A DNA stretch of 22,106 nucleotides from an uncultured Erysipelotrichaceae bacterium (GTDB lineage: Bacteria; Bacillota_I; Bacilli_A; RFN20; CAG-826): positions 1-22,106 of the forward strand of contig CAMYZF010000011.1 of assembly GCA_947303755.1 (NCBI GenBank). The letters are read 5' to 3'. This document shows positions 6,003 through 12,400 of this stretch, one piece after another. The notes below the pieces were generated by a model. The model made no database searches. It saw nothing but the letters and a program-made list of their open reading frames with translations, and was not told the DNA's origin. The position numbers were made by a program, and so were the translations under genes. Position 1 is the stretch's first letter. Each line of letters starts with the position of its first letter.

Positions 6003-6620
6003 TTATTTCTTACAAAAATCGCAAATTTCACAACCCTCACAATTTGGGGAAATAGCCTTACATTTATATCTACCGAACCAGATGATTTGATGGTTCGTTT
6101 TTATTGCTCTTTCTCTAGGGATAAATTTGAGATATTTTTCTTCCATTTTTTCTAAGGAATCAGAGGCTTTTGCGATGTCTAATCTTTTGGCAAATCTTTG
6201 CATATGAGTGTCTAACGCTAAAAAGGGTTCGTTATATAGTTCTGCAAGGACACAATTAGCGGTTTTATTTCCTACTCCAGGAAGAGAAAGAAGGGTTTCT
6301 TTATCATTAGGAACCTTACCATTTAATTTGTGATAAATTCCATCAGCGATTCCAAGAACATTATTCGCTTTTACTTTATACATTCCAATCGAAGAAATGA
6401 TCTTTTCAACATCTTCAAGTTTGGCGTTCGCAAGTTTTTCAAGTGAATCGTATTTAGAAAATAAAACAGCAGTCACTTTGTTAACGGCTTTATCAGTTGT
6501 TTGAGCCGAAAGCATGACTGCAATTACTAGTTCGTAATCTTTAGAATAGTTTAATTCACAATGAGCATCTGGATAGAGTTTATCCAAATATGAAAATACT
6601 GAAGTTTGTTTATTAGTCAT
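6003..6620 (-). CDS. nth: Endonuclease III (DNA glycosylase/AP lyase)
   Basis: Base-excision repair glycosylase for oxidised pyrimidines with beta-lyase activity. The helix-hairpin-helix LSLPGVGNKTANCVL (111-125) carries the catalytic Lys119, and Asp137 lies in LALDTHMQRF. The C-terminal [4Fe-4S] site C187-x6-C194-x2-C197-x5-C203 is complete, with an extra Cys200. Length 205 is normal. The start ATG lies inside the last codons of dnaD (8-base overlap), so the pair is coupled. The cluster makes Nth a likely client of the suf operon in this window. Confidence 0.96.
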   Translation of the reverse strand: MTNKQTSVFSYLDKLYPDAHCELNYSKDYELVIAVMLSAQTTDKAVNKVTAVLFSKYDSLEKLANAKLEDVEKIISSIGMYKVKANNVLGIADGIYHKLNGKVPNDKETLLSLPGVGNKTANCVLAELYNEPFLALDTHMQRFAKRLDIAKASDSLEKMEEKYLKFIPRERAIKTNHQIIWFGRYKCKAISPNCEGCEICDFCKK

Positions 6621-7260
6621 CTAACCATTTGGTTTTGATAATTTCCATCGTTTTTTCGATGTCTTTATCCCAATCATCTTTTATCGCGGTGCTTCCGCTT
6701 TTCTCAATGTCATCTCTAGCTTGCCATTGAAGTAAGATTTTATCGACGCTTCTAAGAGTTTTCTTTCCTTTGGAAAGAGCAACACGTAAAGCTTCAATAA
6801 TCTTCTTATCGGTGTAGCCATGATCAACCCATTCTCCAATCAAAGAGAATTCAAGAGGTGAAAGTGGACGGTTAAGTTCTTTTTCAAAAACTTGGTAGAT
6901 ATTTTGAAGAACTTTAGTTTTTTCTTCAGAGATTTTAGTCTCGTGTTCTTTCGCTAAAGATTCTTCAAATACTTCATATAATTTCTTCTTAAGTGGCTTT
7001 AAAGAAACTTTGATTTTCTTACCTGTATCAAAGATAAGGAAGTTTCTTTCAATTAAATTAACAAAAATTGTATCTAATTCTTTTGGAGAAAGAGACATCT
7101 TAAGAGAAAGTAAATCTGGGGTCACCAAAGAATTCTTTTGGCCTAGTAGATGGTCAATCATCAAAATAACCGCGAGTTCGTTTTCGCTTAAACGTAACTT
7201 ACGATAATATTCAAGTAATAGATAGCGGAAGTCTAAAGCTTCCATTTGTGTGACTGACAT
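6613..7260 (-). CDS. dnaD: DNA replication initiation/restart protein DnaD
   Basis: Helps load the replicative helicase with DnaB and DnaI at oriC and at stalled forks in Bacillota. It has an N-terminal winged-helix region (about 1-100: SENELAVILMIDHLL, SLSPKELDTIFVNLIERNFL) and a C-terminal DnaB2/DnaD domain (about 118-190: FEKELNRPLSPLEFSLIGEW, IIEALRVALSKGKKTLRSVDKILLQW). Next to nth, as in B. subtilis. No Shine-Dalgarno precedes the ATG; a TAAAAT (7276-7271) lies ten bases upstream, so this may be another short-leader or leaderless start. Only AT-rich sequence separates it from the preceding gene. Confidence 0.94.
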   Translation of the reverse strand: MSVTQMEALDFRYLLLEYYRKLRLSENELAVILMIDHLLGQKNSLVTPDLLSLKMSLSPKELDTIFVNLIERNFLIFDTGKKIKVSLKPLKKKLYEVFEESLAKEHETKISEEKTKVLQNIYQVFEKELNRPLSPLEFSLIGEWVDHGYTDKKIIEALRVALSKGKKTLRSVDKILLQWQARDDIEKSGSTAIKDDWDKDIEKTMEIIKTKWLDD

Positions 7261-7304
7261 AGTGCTTATTATTTTATTAAATTAATTAATAAATTAAAAG
7301 AAGA

Positions 7305-7916
7305 TTATTTTTTAGAAAATTTTCTCATCTCTTCATTTATCTTATCGGGGTTAATTTTATCCAATAAATAGCGATATTTTTTCATCGCTGCATATGAAGA
7401 GTCTTCAATTTTAAAATTTAATTTTGCTTCGAATCGTTCTGCTCTAAGGATGCGAAGTGGGTCTTCTTTAATCCTTGTTTCAGGATCTCCGATGAAGCGA
7501 ATTATCTTATCATTTAAGTCTTTAACTCCATTGGATGGATCAATGACTTTATAATTCTCATCTATATAAATTGCGTTGATTGTAAAATCTCTTCTCACAT
7601 AATCTTCATTTATATCTTTGGTGAAACTAATTTCTTTTGGATGACGATAGTCAACATACTTTCCTTCTTTTCTTAAAGTTGTGATATCGACATGAACATC
7701 ATCTACTTTAATTCTAATCGTGCCAAATCTAGCGAAATGATAATTCGCTTCAGGAAGAAACACTTTCATTTCATCAGGAGTAGCGTCGGTAACAAAGTCA
7801 TAATCAAGAACTTCTAAACCAAGCAAAAAATCTCTAGTGGTTCCACCGATCATATATAGACGGTAACCATTAGAATTAAATAACTTTGCTAACTTTAGAA
7901 ATATCTCTTTATTCAT
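7305..7916 (-). CDS. Short CCA-adding enzyme/poly(A) polymerase-like nucleotidyltransferase
   Basis: Class II tRNA nucleotidyltransferase/poly(A) polymerase head and neck. From the ATG at 7916 the 203 residues show GGTTRDFLLG (24-33), the metal-binding D38 and D40 in LDYDFVTDATP, RRDFTINAI (108-116), and EDPLRILRAERF (151-162). Family members are usually about 400-450 residues; here the body and tail that hold the tRNA are missing, although the nucleotide-addition core is complete. An in-frame ATG at 7931 lies inside a terminator hairpin and is less likely to be the start. No clear ribosome binding site is seen for either. It could be a true minimal CCA enzyme, a partner of another protein, or a decaying copy; key residues are intact, so I favour a working protein. 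Confidence 0.82.
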   Translation of the reverse strand: MNKEIFLKLAKLFNSNGYRLYMIGGTTRDFLLGLEVLDYDFVTDATPDEMKVFLPEANYHFARFGTIRIKVDDVHVDITTLRKEGKYVDYRHPKEISFTKDINEDYVRRDFTINAIYIDENYKVIDPSNGVKDLNDKIIRFIGDPETRIKEDPLRILRAERFEAKLNFKIEDSSYAAMKKYRYLLDKINPDKINEEMRKFSKK

Positions 7917-7940
7917 AATAAAAAGAGTCATAAGACTCTT
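7917..7940 (-). terminator. Terminator hairpin after hup
   Basis: Minus strand AAGAGTC-TTAT-GACTCTT followed by TTTATT: a perfect 7-bp stem with a T-rich tail that overlaps the hup stop codon and ends at the downstream ATG (7916). It should limit transcription from the hup promoter into the nucleotidyltransferase gene. Confidence 0.7.
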
Positions 7941-8211
7941 AATTCATTTTTTCTTTGAGTACTTTCGAAGGTCTAAACCCTAACGTATTGTTCGCAGGAA
8001 TCACAATTGGTGAACCATCAGATGGGTTAGTTCCTTTTCTCGCTAAACGAGCTTTCTTATAAAAGACACCAAAGTTAGAAATCTTAACTTCTTCTCCTTT
8101 TAAAACACCTTTTTCAATAAGGCGTAAGAATTCGTCAACGATAGATTCAACCTCAATCTTAGAAAGATCGGACTTTTCAGCAATGGTGTTAACTAAATCA
8201 GATTTGTTCAT
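7939..8211 (-). CDS. hup: HU-family nucleoid protein
   Basis: Histone-like DNA-bending dimer that compacts the chromosome. The 90 residues match HU throughout: N-terminal helices MNKSDLVNTIAEKSDLSK, the core VKISNFGVFYKKARLARKGT, the NPSDGSPIVIPANN arm, and the C-terminal FRPSKVLKEK. The start has a perfect AAGGAG seven bases upstream and a TATAAT -10 box. Own promoter and own terminator suggest strong monocistronic expression. In B. subtilis the homologue hbs lies near cmk-der, as here. Confidence 0.96.
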   Translation of the reverse strand: MNKSDLVNTIAEKSDLSKIEVESIVDEFLRLIEKGVLKGEEVKISNFGVFYKKARLARKGTNPSDGSPIVIPANNTLGFRPSKVLKEKMN

Positions 8212-8233
8212 AATATGACTCCTTGGGTTTTAT

Positions 8234-8260
8234 ATTATATAAAAATGAAACAATAAACAA
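8234..8260 (-). promoter_or_regulatory. Promoter of hup
   Basis: Minus strand TATAAT (8239-8234) with TTGTTT (8260-8255) 15 bases upstream, a shorter spacer than usual. The predicted leader carries AAGGAG before the hup ATG. Confidence 0.6.
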
Positions 8261-8263
8261 TAA

Positions 8264-9571
8264 TTAGACTCTTTCGCGAAGCACTAATTCAATTGGGGTA
8301 CCATCAAGATTGAATGATTCACGTAATCTATTTTCAATATATCTTAGGTAAGAGAAGTGAGCATACTTCGGTTTATTAACAAACAAAACGAAGGTTGGTG
8401 GACAAGAATTTGCTTGGTTAACAAAGTAGATTTTTAATCTTCCTCCATTAAAATCTGGAGCCTCATTCATAAGCTGCGCATCTTGGATAACATCATTGAG
8501 TAATGAGGTCGCAATATGGGTGTCGTACGCCTTATGAACTTGTTGGATTTTAGAGAAGATATTGTCGACTTTTGCGGTGGTTTTTGCCGAAACGAACACA
8601 ATTGGAGCGTATTCCAAGAACTGGAATTCTTTACGAACTTTCTTCTCAAATTCAGACTGAGTATTTTGTTCTTTTTTGATTAGGTCCCACTTGTTAACAA
8701 CGATAATAACGGCCTTCTTATTTTCTACTGCATATGAAACAACGTGCTTGTCTTGTTCAATGATGCCTTCATTCGCATCAATAACTAATAAAACAATTTC
8801 ACTTCTATCCACTGCCGCTAAAGCTCTGAGCATGGAATATTTGTCAACGGATTCATAAATCTTGCCGCGTTTCTTTAATCCAGCGGTATCGATAACGACA
8901 TAATGTTCGCCATCTCGATCAAAGAATGTATCAATCGAATCTCTAGTGGTACCAACAATATTGGATACGATTACTCTTTCTTTTTTTAGAAGAGCGTTAA
9001 CTAATGATGATTTACCAACGTTTGGTCTACCAATAATTGAGAAGGTGATTGAATCACCAAATTCTTCTTTTTCTTCCTTAGGAAGATATCTAACGATTTT
9101 GTCTAGGATATCGCCAATGCCAATACCGTGTTCACCAGAAGTTGGAATTGGTTCCCCAAGTCCTAAAGCATAGAACTCAGAAGCATTGGATAACATTGAA
9201 TTATTATCAATCTTGTTAACGGAAAGAATGACTGGTTTTTTACATTTGTAAAGCATCTTCGCGACCATTCTATCATCGTTAGATAAACCTTTTTTACCAT
9301 CGACGACAAATAAAATGACGTCAGCTTCATCAATAGCAAGCTCAGCTTGCATTCTAATTTGTTCTTGGAATGGCCTATTAGCGATCTCAATACCTCCGGT
9401 ATCGATGATTCTAAATTCTCTATCAAGCCATTCAGCATTTTCGTAGAGTCTATCGCGGGTAACACCTGGTTGATCATCTACGATCGCACGTCTACGTCCA
9501 ACGATACGATTAAAAATCGTTGATTTCCCAACGTTTGGACTACCGATAATCGCAACTACTCCAATACTCAT
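8264..9571 (-). CDS. der: Ribosome biogenesis GTPase Der (EngA)
   Basis: Essential double-GTPase for maturation of the 50S ribosomal subunit. Two consecutive G domains are visible: the first with GSPNVGKST (10-18), DTGG and NKID, the second with GRPNVGKSS (about 181-189), DTAG and NKWD. A C-terminal KH-like domain follows (about 355-435, with GRLKIYFVNQ and PTFVLFVN). Length 435 is standard. The start overlaps the cmk stop by one base (TAATG). The cmk-der adjacency is typical of Bacillota. No terminator separates it from hup, which has its own promoter in the 52-base gap. Confidence 0.98.
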   Translation of the reverse strand: MSIGVVAIIGSPNVGKSTIFNRIVGRRRAIVDDQPGVTRDRLYENAEWLDREFRIIDTGGIEIANRPFQEQIRMQAELAIDEADVILFVVDGKKGLSNDDRMVAKMLYKCKKPVILSVNKIDNNSMLSNASEFYALGLGEPIPTSGEHGIGIGDILDKIVRYLPKEEKEEFGDSITFSIIGRPNVGKSSLVNALLKKERVIVSNIVGTTRDSIDTFFDRDGEHYVVIDTAGLKKRGKIYESVDKYSMLRALAAVDRSEIVLLVIDANEGIIEQDKHVVSYAVENKKAVIIVVNKWDLIKKEQNTQSEFEKKVRKEFQFLEYAPIVFVSAKTTAKVDNIFSKIQQVHKAYDTHIATSLLNDVIQDAQLMNEAPDFNGGRLKIYFVNQANSCPPTFVLFVNKPKYAHFSYLRYIENRLRESFNLDGTPIELVLRERV

Positions 9572-10236
9572 TAAATGCCTGTCTTTTCTCTAATAATTTC
9601 TAAAACTTTCGCTCTGGTTTCTTCAATGGATAATTTAGATGTATCTAAAAGGATTGAATCTGCCGCTGGTTTAAGAGGAGCGAAGGCTCTTGAAGAGTCA
9701 ATACGATCTCTTTTTTCAACATCAGCGATGACATCTTCTAAGGTGCAAGGAATACCCTTTTCTTGATTTTCAAGAAAACGTCTCTTGGCTCTTTCTTCAA
9801 CAGAAGCGATTTGATAAATCTTCACATCAGCGTTTGGAAGAACATAAGTTCCAATATCGCGTCCATCCATAACGACAGATTGTTTATCTGCCATCTTACG
9901 TTGAAGTTCTACCAATGCTAAACGGATATCCTTGTAGGATGCAATGTAGGAAACATTACCGGAAACATGTGGTTCACGGATTTCTCTTGTAACATCTTTT
10001 CCTGAACACATGACTTTTCCATCTGGATATAAATCGATTGTGACTTCAGGAATTAATTTAACGCATGCGGCTTCGTCTTCTGGATTAACACCTTTACGTA
10101 AAACATATTCCGTAAAAGCACGATACATAGCGCCTGTATCAATATAGGTAAAGCCCAATTCTTTGGCGACTGCTTTAGAAACTGTAGATTTTCCAGAGGC
10201 TGCCGGGCCATCGATTGCAACAACAATTTTTCTCAT
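9571..10236 (-). CDS. cmk: Cytidylate kinase
   Basis: Phosphorylates CMP and dCMP with ATP. From the ATG at 10236 the 221-residue product begins MRKIVVAIDGPAASGKSTVS with the P-loop GPAASGKS at 10-17. YIDTGAMYRA, DGRDIGTYVLP and RDRIDSSRAFAPL are CMP-kinase signatures. I chose 10236 over the in-frame ATG at 10266 because GGAGG lies eight bases before it, the N-terminus then matches the family, and the upstream gene's stop is only one base away. Couples to der by TAATG. Confidence 0.96.
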   Translation of the reverse strand: MRKIVVAIDGPAASGKSTVSKAVAKELGFTYIDTGAMYRAFTEYVLRKGVNPEDEAACVKLIPEVTIDLYPDGKVMCSGKDVTREIREPHVSGNVSYIASYKDIRLALVELQRKMADKQSVVMDGRDIGTYVLPNADVKIYQIASVEERAKRRFLENQEKGIPCTLEDVIADVEKRDRIDSSRAFAPLKPAADSILLDTSKLSIEETRAKVLEIIREKTGI

Positions 10237-10237
10237 C

Positions 10238-10564
10238 TTATTTTCCTCCAAAGGCAAATATGCCAACGATAATTAAAGCGACAACAAGTATAACTACAAC
10301 AGAAATAGAGACCGCAAAGAATAAAATTCTTTTCTTATCATAATTTGATAAAGTTTTATTCTTTTTGACCGCTTCTTCTTTTTCTTCATAAAGTTCATAA
10401 GCTTCCAAGACTTCTTCAACACTTAAGTTGTTGGTAGTGTCCTTATTTAGAGTAGCTTCTGAAACTTTTTCTGAAGCGCGAGTTTTCTTAGTATCTTTCT
10501 TTTCAACGTAAAAGGAATTTAATATTTCTTTACGATATTCACGAAACTTTTCAACCCTTGTCAT
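10238..10564 (-). CDS. Small single-pass membrane protein of unknown function
   Basis: From the ATG at 10564 the 108-residue product starts MTRVEKFREYRKEILNSFYV, continues as a charged, mostly helical cytosolic part, and ends in one hydrophobic helix (about residues 80-104) with only GGK after it, so it is probably tail-anchored with its N-terminus inside. An in-frame TTG lies two codons upstream. I do not know a function. It ends one base before the cmk start, and its last codons hold the cmk ribosome binding site, so the two are co-expressed with der. No clear Shine-Dalgarno is seen for this gene itself. Confidence 0.75.
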   Translation of the reverse strand: MTRVEKFREYRKEILNSFYVEKKDTKKTRASEKVSEATLNKDTTNNLSVEEVLEAYELYEEKEEAVKKNKTLSNYDKKRILFFAVSISVVVILVVALIIVGIFAFGGK

Positions 10565-10588
10565 ACCCAAATATCTTAATATATTCTC

Positions 10589-10606
10589 ATTAATTTATAA
10601 ATTAAT
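10589..10606. promoter_or_regulatory. 18-bp perfect palindrome between divergent genes
   Basis: ATTAATTTATAAATTAAT is a perfect 18-bp palindrome in the 105-base gap between the ferredoxin gene and the membrane protein-cmk-der operon, 13 bases upstream of the ferredoxin -35. It could be an operator, but it is pure A/T and chance is not excluded. Confidence 0.3.
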
Positions 10607-10618
10607 TTTTTAGAATTA

Positions 10619-10647
10619 TTGAAGGTCTTTTTTTCTTTTTGTATAAT
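10619..10647 (+). promoter_or_regulatory. Vegetative promoter of the ferredoxin gene
   Basis: TTGAAG (10619-10624), 17-base spacer, TATAAT (10642-10647), followed by GGAGGAAG ahead of the ATG at 10670. This is one of the best sigma-A promoters in the window. Confidence 0.85.
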
Positions 10648-10669
10648 CAAATACGTGGAGGAAGAAAAA

Positions 10670-10837
10670 ATGCCAAAAGTTAAAGTTAACAAGGATGCAT
10701 GCGGTTCCTGCGGATTATGCGTTGGTTCTCGTCCAGATGTCTTCGAATTCGATGCTGAAGGCAAAGCACAAACCGTCGTGGAAGAAGTTGATGGTCTTGA
10801 TTTTGAATGCCCATTCGGTGCAATCGAAGTTGAATAA
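10670..10837 (+). CDS. fdx: Single-cluster [4Fe-4S] ferredoxin
   Basis: Small soluble electron carrier of 55 residues. All four cluster ligands are present: C11-x2-C14-x2-C17 and C47 in ECPFGAI. The protein is acidic, and the sequence between (RPDVFEFDAEGKAQTVVEEVDG) matches the monocluster ferredoxins of Bacillus type. The start ATG at 10670 follows GGAGG by eight bases; an in-frame ATG-less extension upstream covers the promoter and is not real. Strong promoter and terminator make it a monocistronic unit. Its electron partners are not in the window; its cluster would come from the suf system. Confidence 0.95.
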   Translation: MPKVKVNKDACGSCGLCVGSRPDVFEFDAEGKAQTVVEEVDGLDFECPFGAIEVE

Positions 10838-10851
10838 TTAAACTAGATATG

Positions 10852-10879
10852 AAAAACAACCCTGAAGGGTTGTTTTTTT
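10852..10879. terminator. Bidirectional terminator between fdx and ribU
   Basis: ACAACCC (10856-10862) pairs with GGGTTGT (10867-10873) around a TGAA loop, flanked by A5 and T7. It can end both fdx (plus) and ribU (minus, stop at 10878-10880). Confidence 0.9.
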
Positions 10880-11567
10880 ATTGAAGTTTATCGATGAATC
10901 TTCTTGTAGTTTTATACACCATGAAGGTCACCAAGATAATTGCAGCGTCCTTAATTGCATTAAATGGCAGGACTGCAAATAACGAATACGTCCATTTCAA
11001 ATCTTTAATTCCAACGTTTGCTTTTTGGCAAAGATATAAGATATCTGCTTCAGTATATTCCATAACACGCATATAAAATGGAATGATGATAAACATATTG
11101 CCTAAGACTGCCGCAACAAGTTGAGCGACCATACCGATAAGAAGACCCAAGATAGCACCTTTAATATTGCGATGTCTTTTGTAAACAAAAGCAGCAGGTA
11201 CAACAAAGGCAGTTGTGTATAAGAAATCGCATAATTCTCCAACACCCATCGTAGAGGTCATTGGAAGCTTGATCAAAGTCTTAACGACAGTGACCGCAAA
11301 ACCTGCAAGTGGCCCATAAGCAAAACCTGCTATTAAAATAGGAATCTCATCAAAATGGAATTCCATAAATGCAGGAAATATAGGAACAGGGAATTTAATA
11401 AAGATATAAAGCACCGCTGCTATCGCACCAAAAATAGCGACCCTAACAATAAATCTAGTCGTGATTTTGATATTCGCTGCGTGATGATCTCTAAAATAGA
11501 ACCTAACTGTTAGAACAATTAAGGCAATGAGAAGGACAGCGGTAATGTAAATTTTGTAATTTTCCAT
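10878..11567 (-). CDS. ribU: Riboflavin ECF transporter substrate-binding subunit RibU
   Basis: S-component that binds riboflavin in the membrane and works with the shared EcfA/EcfA'/EcfT module (not in the window). The 229 residues contain about six to seven hydrophobic helices and the RibU-like stretch FPAFMEFHFDEIPILIAGFAYGP (first half about residues 65-79) near the third helix. There is an additional N-terminal helix (6-23) before the usual S-component core. The FMN riboswitch directly upstream fixes the substrate as a flavin. The ATG at 11567 follows AAGGG by eight bases. No riboflavin synthesis genes are visible here. Confidence 0.93.
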   Translation of the reverse strand: MENYKIYITAVLLIALIVLTVRFYFRDHHAANIKITTRFIVRVAIFGAIAAVLYIFIKFPVPIFPAFMEFHFDEIPILIAGFAYGPLAGFAVTVVKTLIKLPMTSTMGVGELCDFLYTTAFVVPAAFVYKRHRNIKGAILGLLIGMVAQLVAAVLGNMFIIIPFYMRVMEYTEADILYLCQKANVGIKDLKWTYSLFAVLPFNAIKDAAIILVTFMVYKTTRRFIDKLQ

Positions 11568-11589
11568 AAAAAATACCCTTCTCAGGGCA
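11568..11589 (-). promoter_or_regulatory. Riboswitch expression platform with embedded ribosome binding site
   Basis: TGCCCT (11589-11584), GAGA, AGGGTA (11579-11574) form a hairpin followed by six T that run into the ribU ATG. The hairpin takes up the Shine-Dalgarno GAGAAGGG. The sequence TGCCCTGA (11589-11582) is also fully complementary to TCAGGGCA (11701-11694) in the aptamer, giving the alternative ON pairing. It may act at termination, translation or both. Confidence 0.7.
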
Positions 11590-11600
11590 CAAAATTTTTA

Positions 11601-11704
11601 GTTTCTTTCATCCAGACTTTACTGTCGCTTCTAGAATCTCACTAGATCAACCTTTCGGCTCGTGGAGTATACCACCGGTCGGGAATTTCACCCTGCCCTG
11701 AAAC
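11601..11704 (-). promoter_or_regulatory. FMN riboswitch (RFN element) aptamer
   Basis: The minus strand matches the conserved RFN core: AGGGCAGGGTGAAATTCCCG, ACCGGTGGTA, CCACGAGCC, GTGAGATTC, GCGACAGT and AGTCTGGATGAAAGAA. P1 pairs GTTTC (11704-11700) with GAAAC (11605-11601). It senses FMN and controls ribU. Confidence 0.97.
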
Positions 11705-11710
11705 AAGACT

Positions 11711-11719
11711 ATTATATCA
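11711..11719 (-). promoter_or_regulatory. Extended -10 promoter of ribU
   Basis: Minus strand TGATATAAT (TG at 11719-11718, TATAAT at 11716-11711), just after the rsmG stop. The start would be near 11704, the first base of riboswitch P1. No good -35 is seen. Confidence 0.7.
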
Positions 11720-11725
11720 CTATAT

Positions 11726-12400
11726 TTATAAAGGTGCTTTAACTATTTCAGAATAATTCCTTGGGTAACGTTTTTTGGTTACTTTAATTTTAGAAATCAC
11801 CAGCAAAACTCGAGCATCCTTGTTTGTTGGCAAAGAATACTCATATTTAGAAATCTCACCAACTTCAAGGGTTTTGAAGGCACGTTTAGCGTGATTAATT
11901 TCTTCATCAACAGCGTTAGATTTATAGGCGATAAATTGACCTTTAACCTTAACGAAAGCGAAACATAATTCAATCAAAATATTGAGTTCTTTAACCGCTC
12001 TTGCAGTAACGATATCAAAGCTTTCTCTTTCCTTAAAATCTTCTGCTCGGGAGTTAACAACGCGGACATTATCTAAACCTAGCGATTTCACTGCTTCCAT
12101 TAAGAAAGTTGTTTTCTTTTTATTAGATTCCAGAAGTGTGACTTTAAGAGTTGGGTGAGCAATCGCTAAAACTAAACCTGGAAAGCCAGCACCCGAACCA
12201 ACATCCAACAAAGATTTGTTTTCTAGTGAAACAAACTTATCCATATATAAAGAATCTAAGAAATGCTTTTCTTCAATCTCGTCTTTATCCGTGATTGCAG
12301 TGAGATTAAATTTCTCATTCCATTCTAAAAGAAGGCTTCGATACAACTCGAACTTAGCAATTTTATTGCTATCTAATCCATATTCTTCTAGATGTTTCAT
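11726..12400 (-). CDS. rsmG: 16S rRNA (guanine527-N7)-methyltransferase
   Basis: SAM-dependent methyltransferase for m7G527 of 16S rRNA; loss gives low-level streptomycin resistance in other bacteria. Family marks are LLLEWNEKFNLTAITD (23-38), HFLDSL, the SAM-binding LLDVGSGAGFPG (64-75), NSRAEDF, TARAV, and the C-terminal RYPRNYSEIVKAPL. Length 224 is slightly below B. subtilis RsmG. Start overlaps the mnmG stop by four bases (ATGA). The mnmG-rsmG (gidA-gidB) pair is widely conserved; here it is the tail of the suf operon. Confidence 0.97.
   Translation of the reverse strand: MKHLEEYGLDSNKIAKFELYRSLLLEWNEKFNLTAITDKDEIEEKHFLDSLYMDKFVSLENKSLLDVGSGAGFPGLVLAIAHPTLKVTLLESNKKKTTFLMEAVKSLGLDNVRVVNSRAEDFKERESFDIVTARAVKELNILIELCFAFVKVKGQFIAYKSNAVDEEINHAKRAFKTLEVGEISKYEYSLPTNKDARVLLVISKIKVTKKRYPRNYSEIVKAPL

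Noticed and set aside
7917..7931. Upstream ATG (7931) as the start of the nucleotidyltransferase
   Set aside because: It lies in the loop of the hup terminator, so the added five residues are doubtful.
10237..10266. Upstream ATG (10266) as the cmk start
   Set aside because: It would add ten residues that overlap the preceding gene and cover the GGAGG; the ATG at 10236 fits the family start and the ribosome site.
10576..10764. Minus-strand open frame over the ferredoxin promoter and 5' end
   Set aside because: Antisense to a clear gene and its promoter; no coding features.
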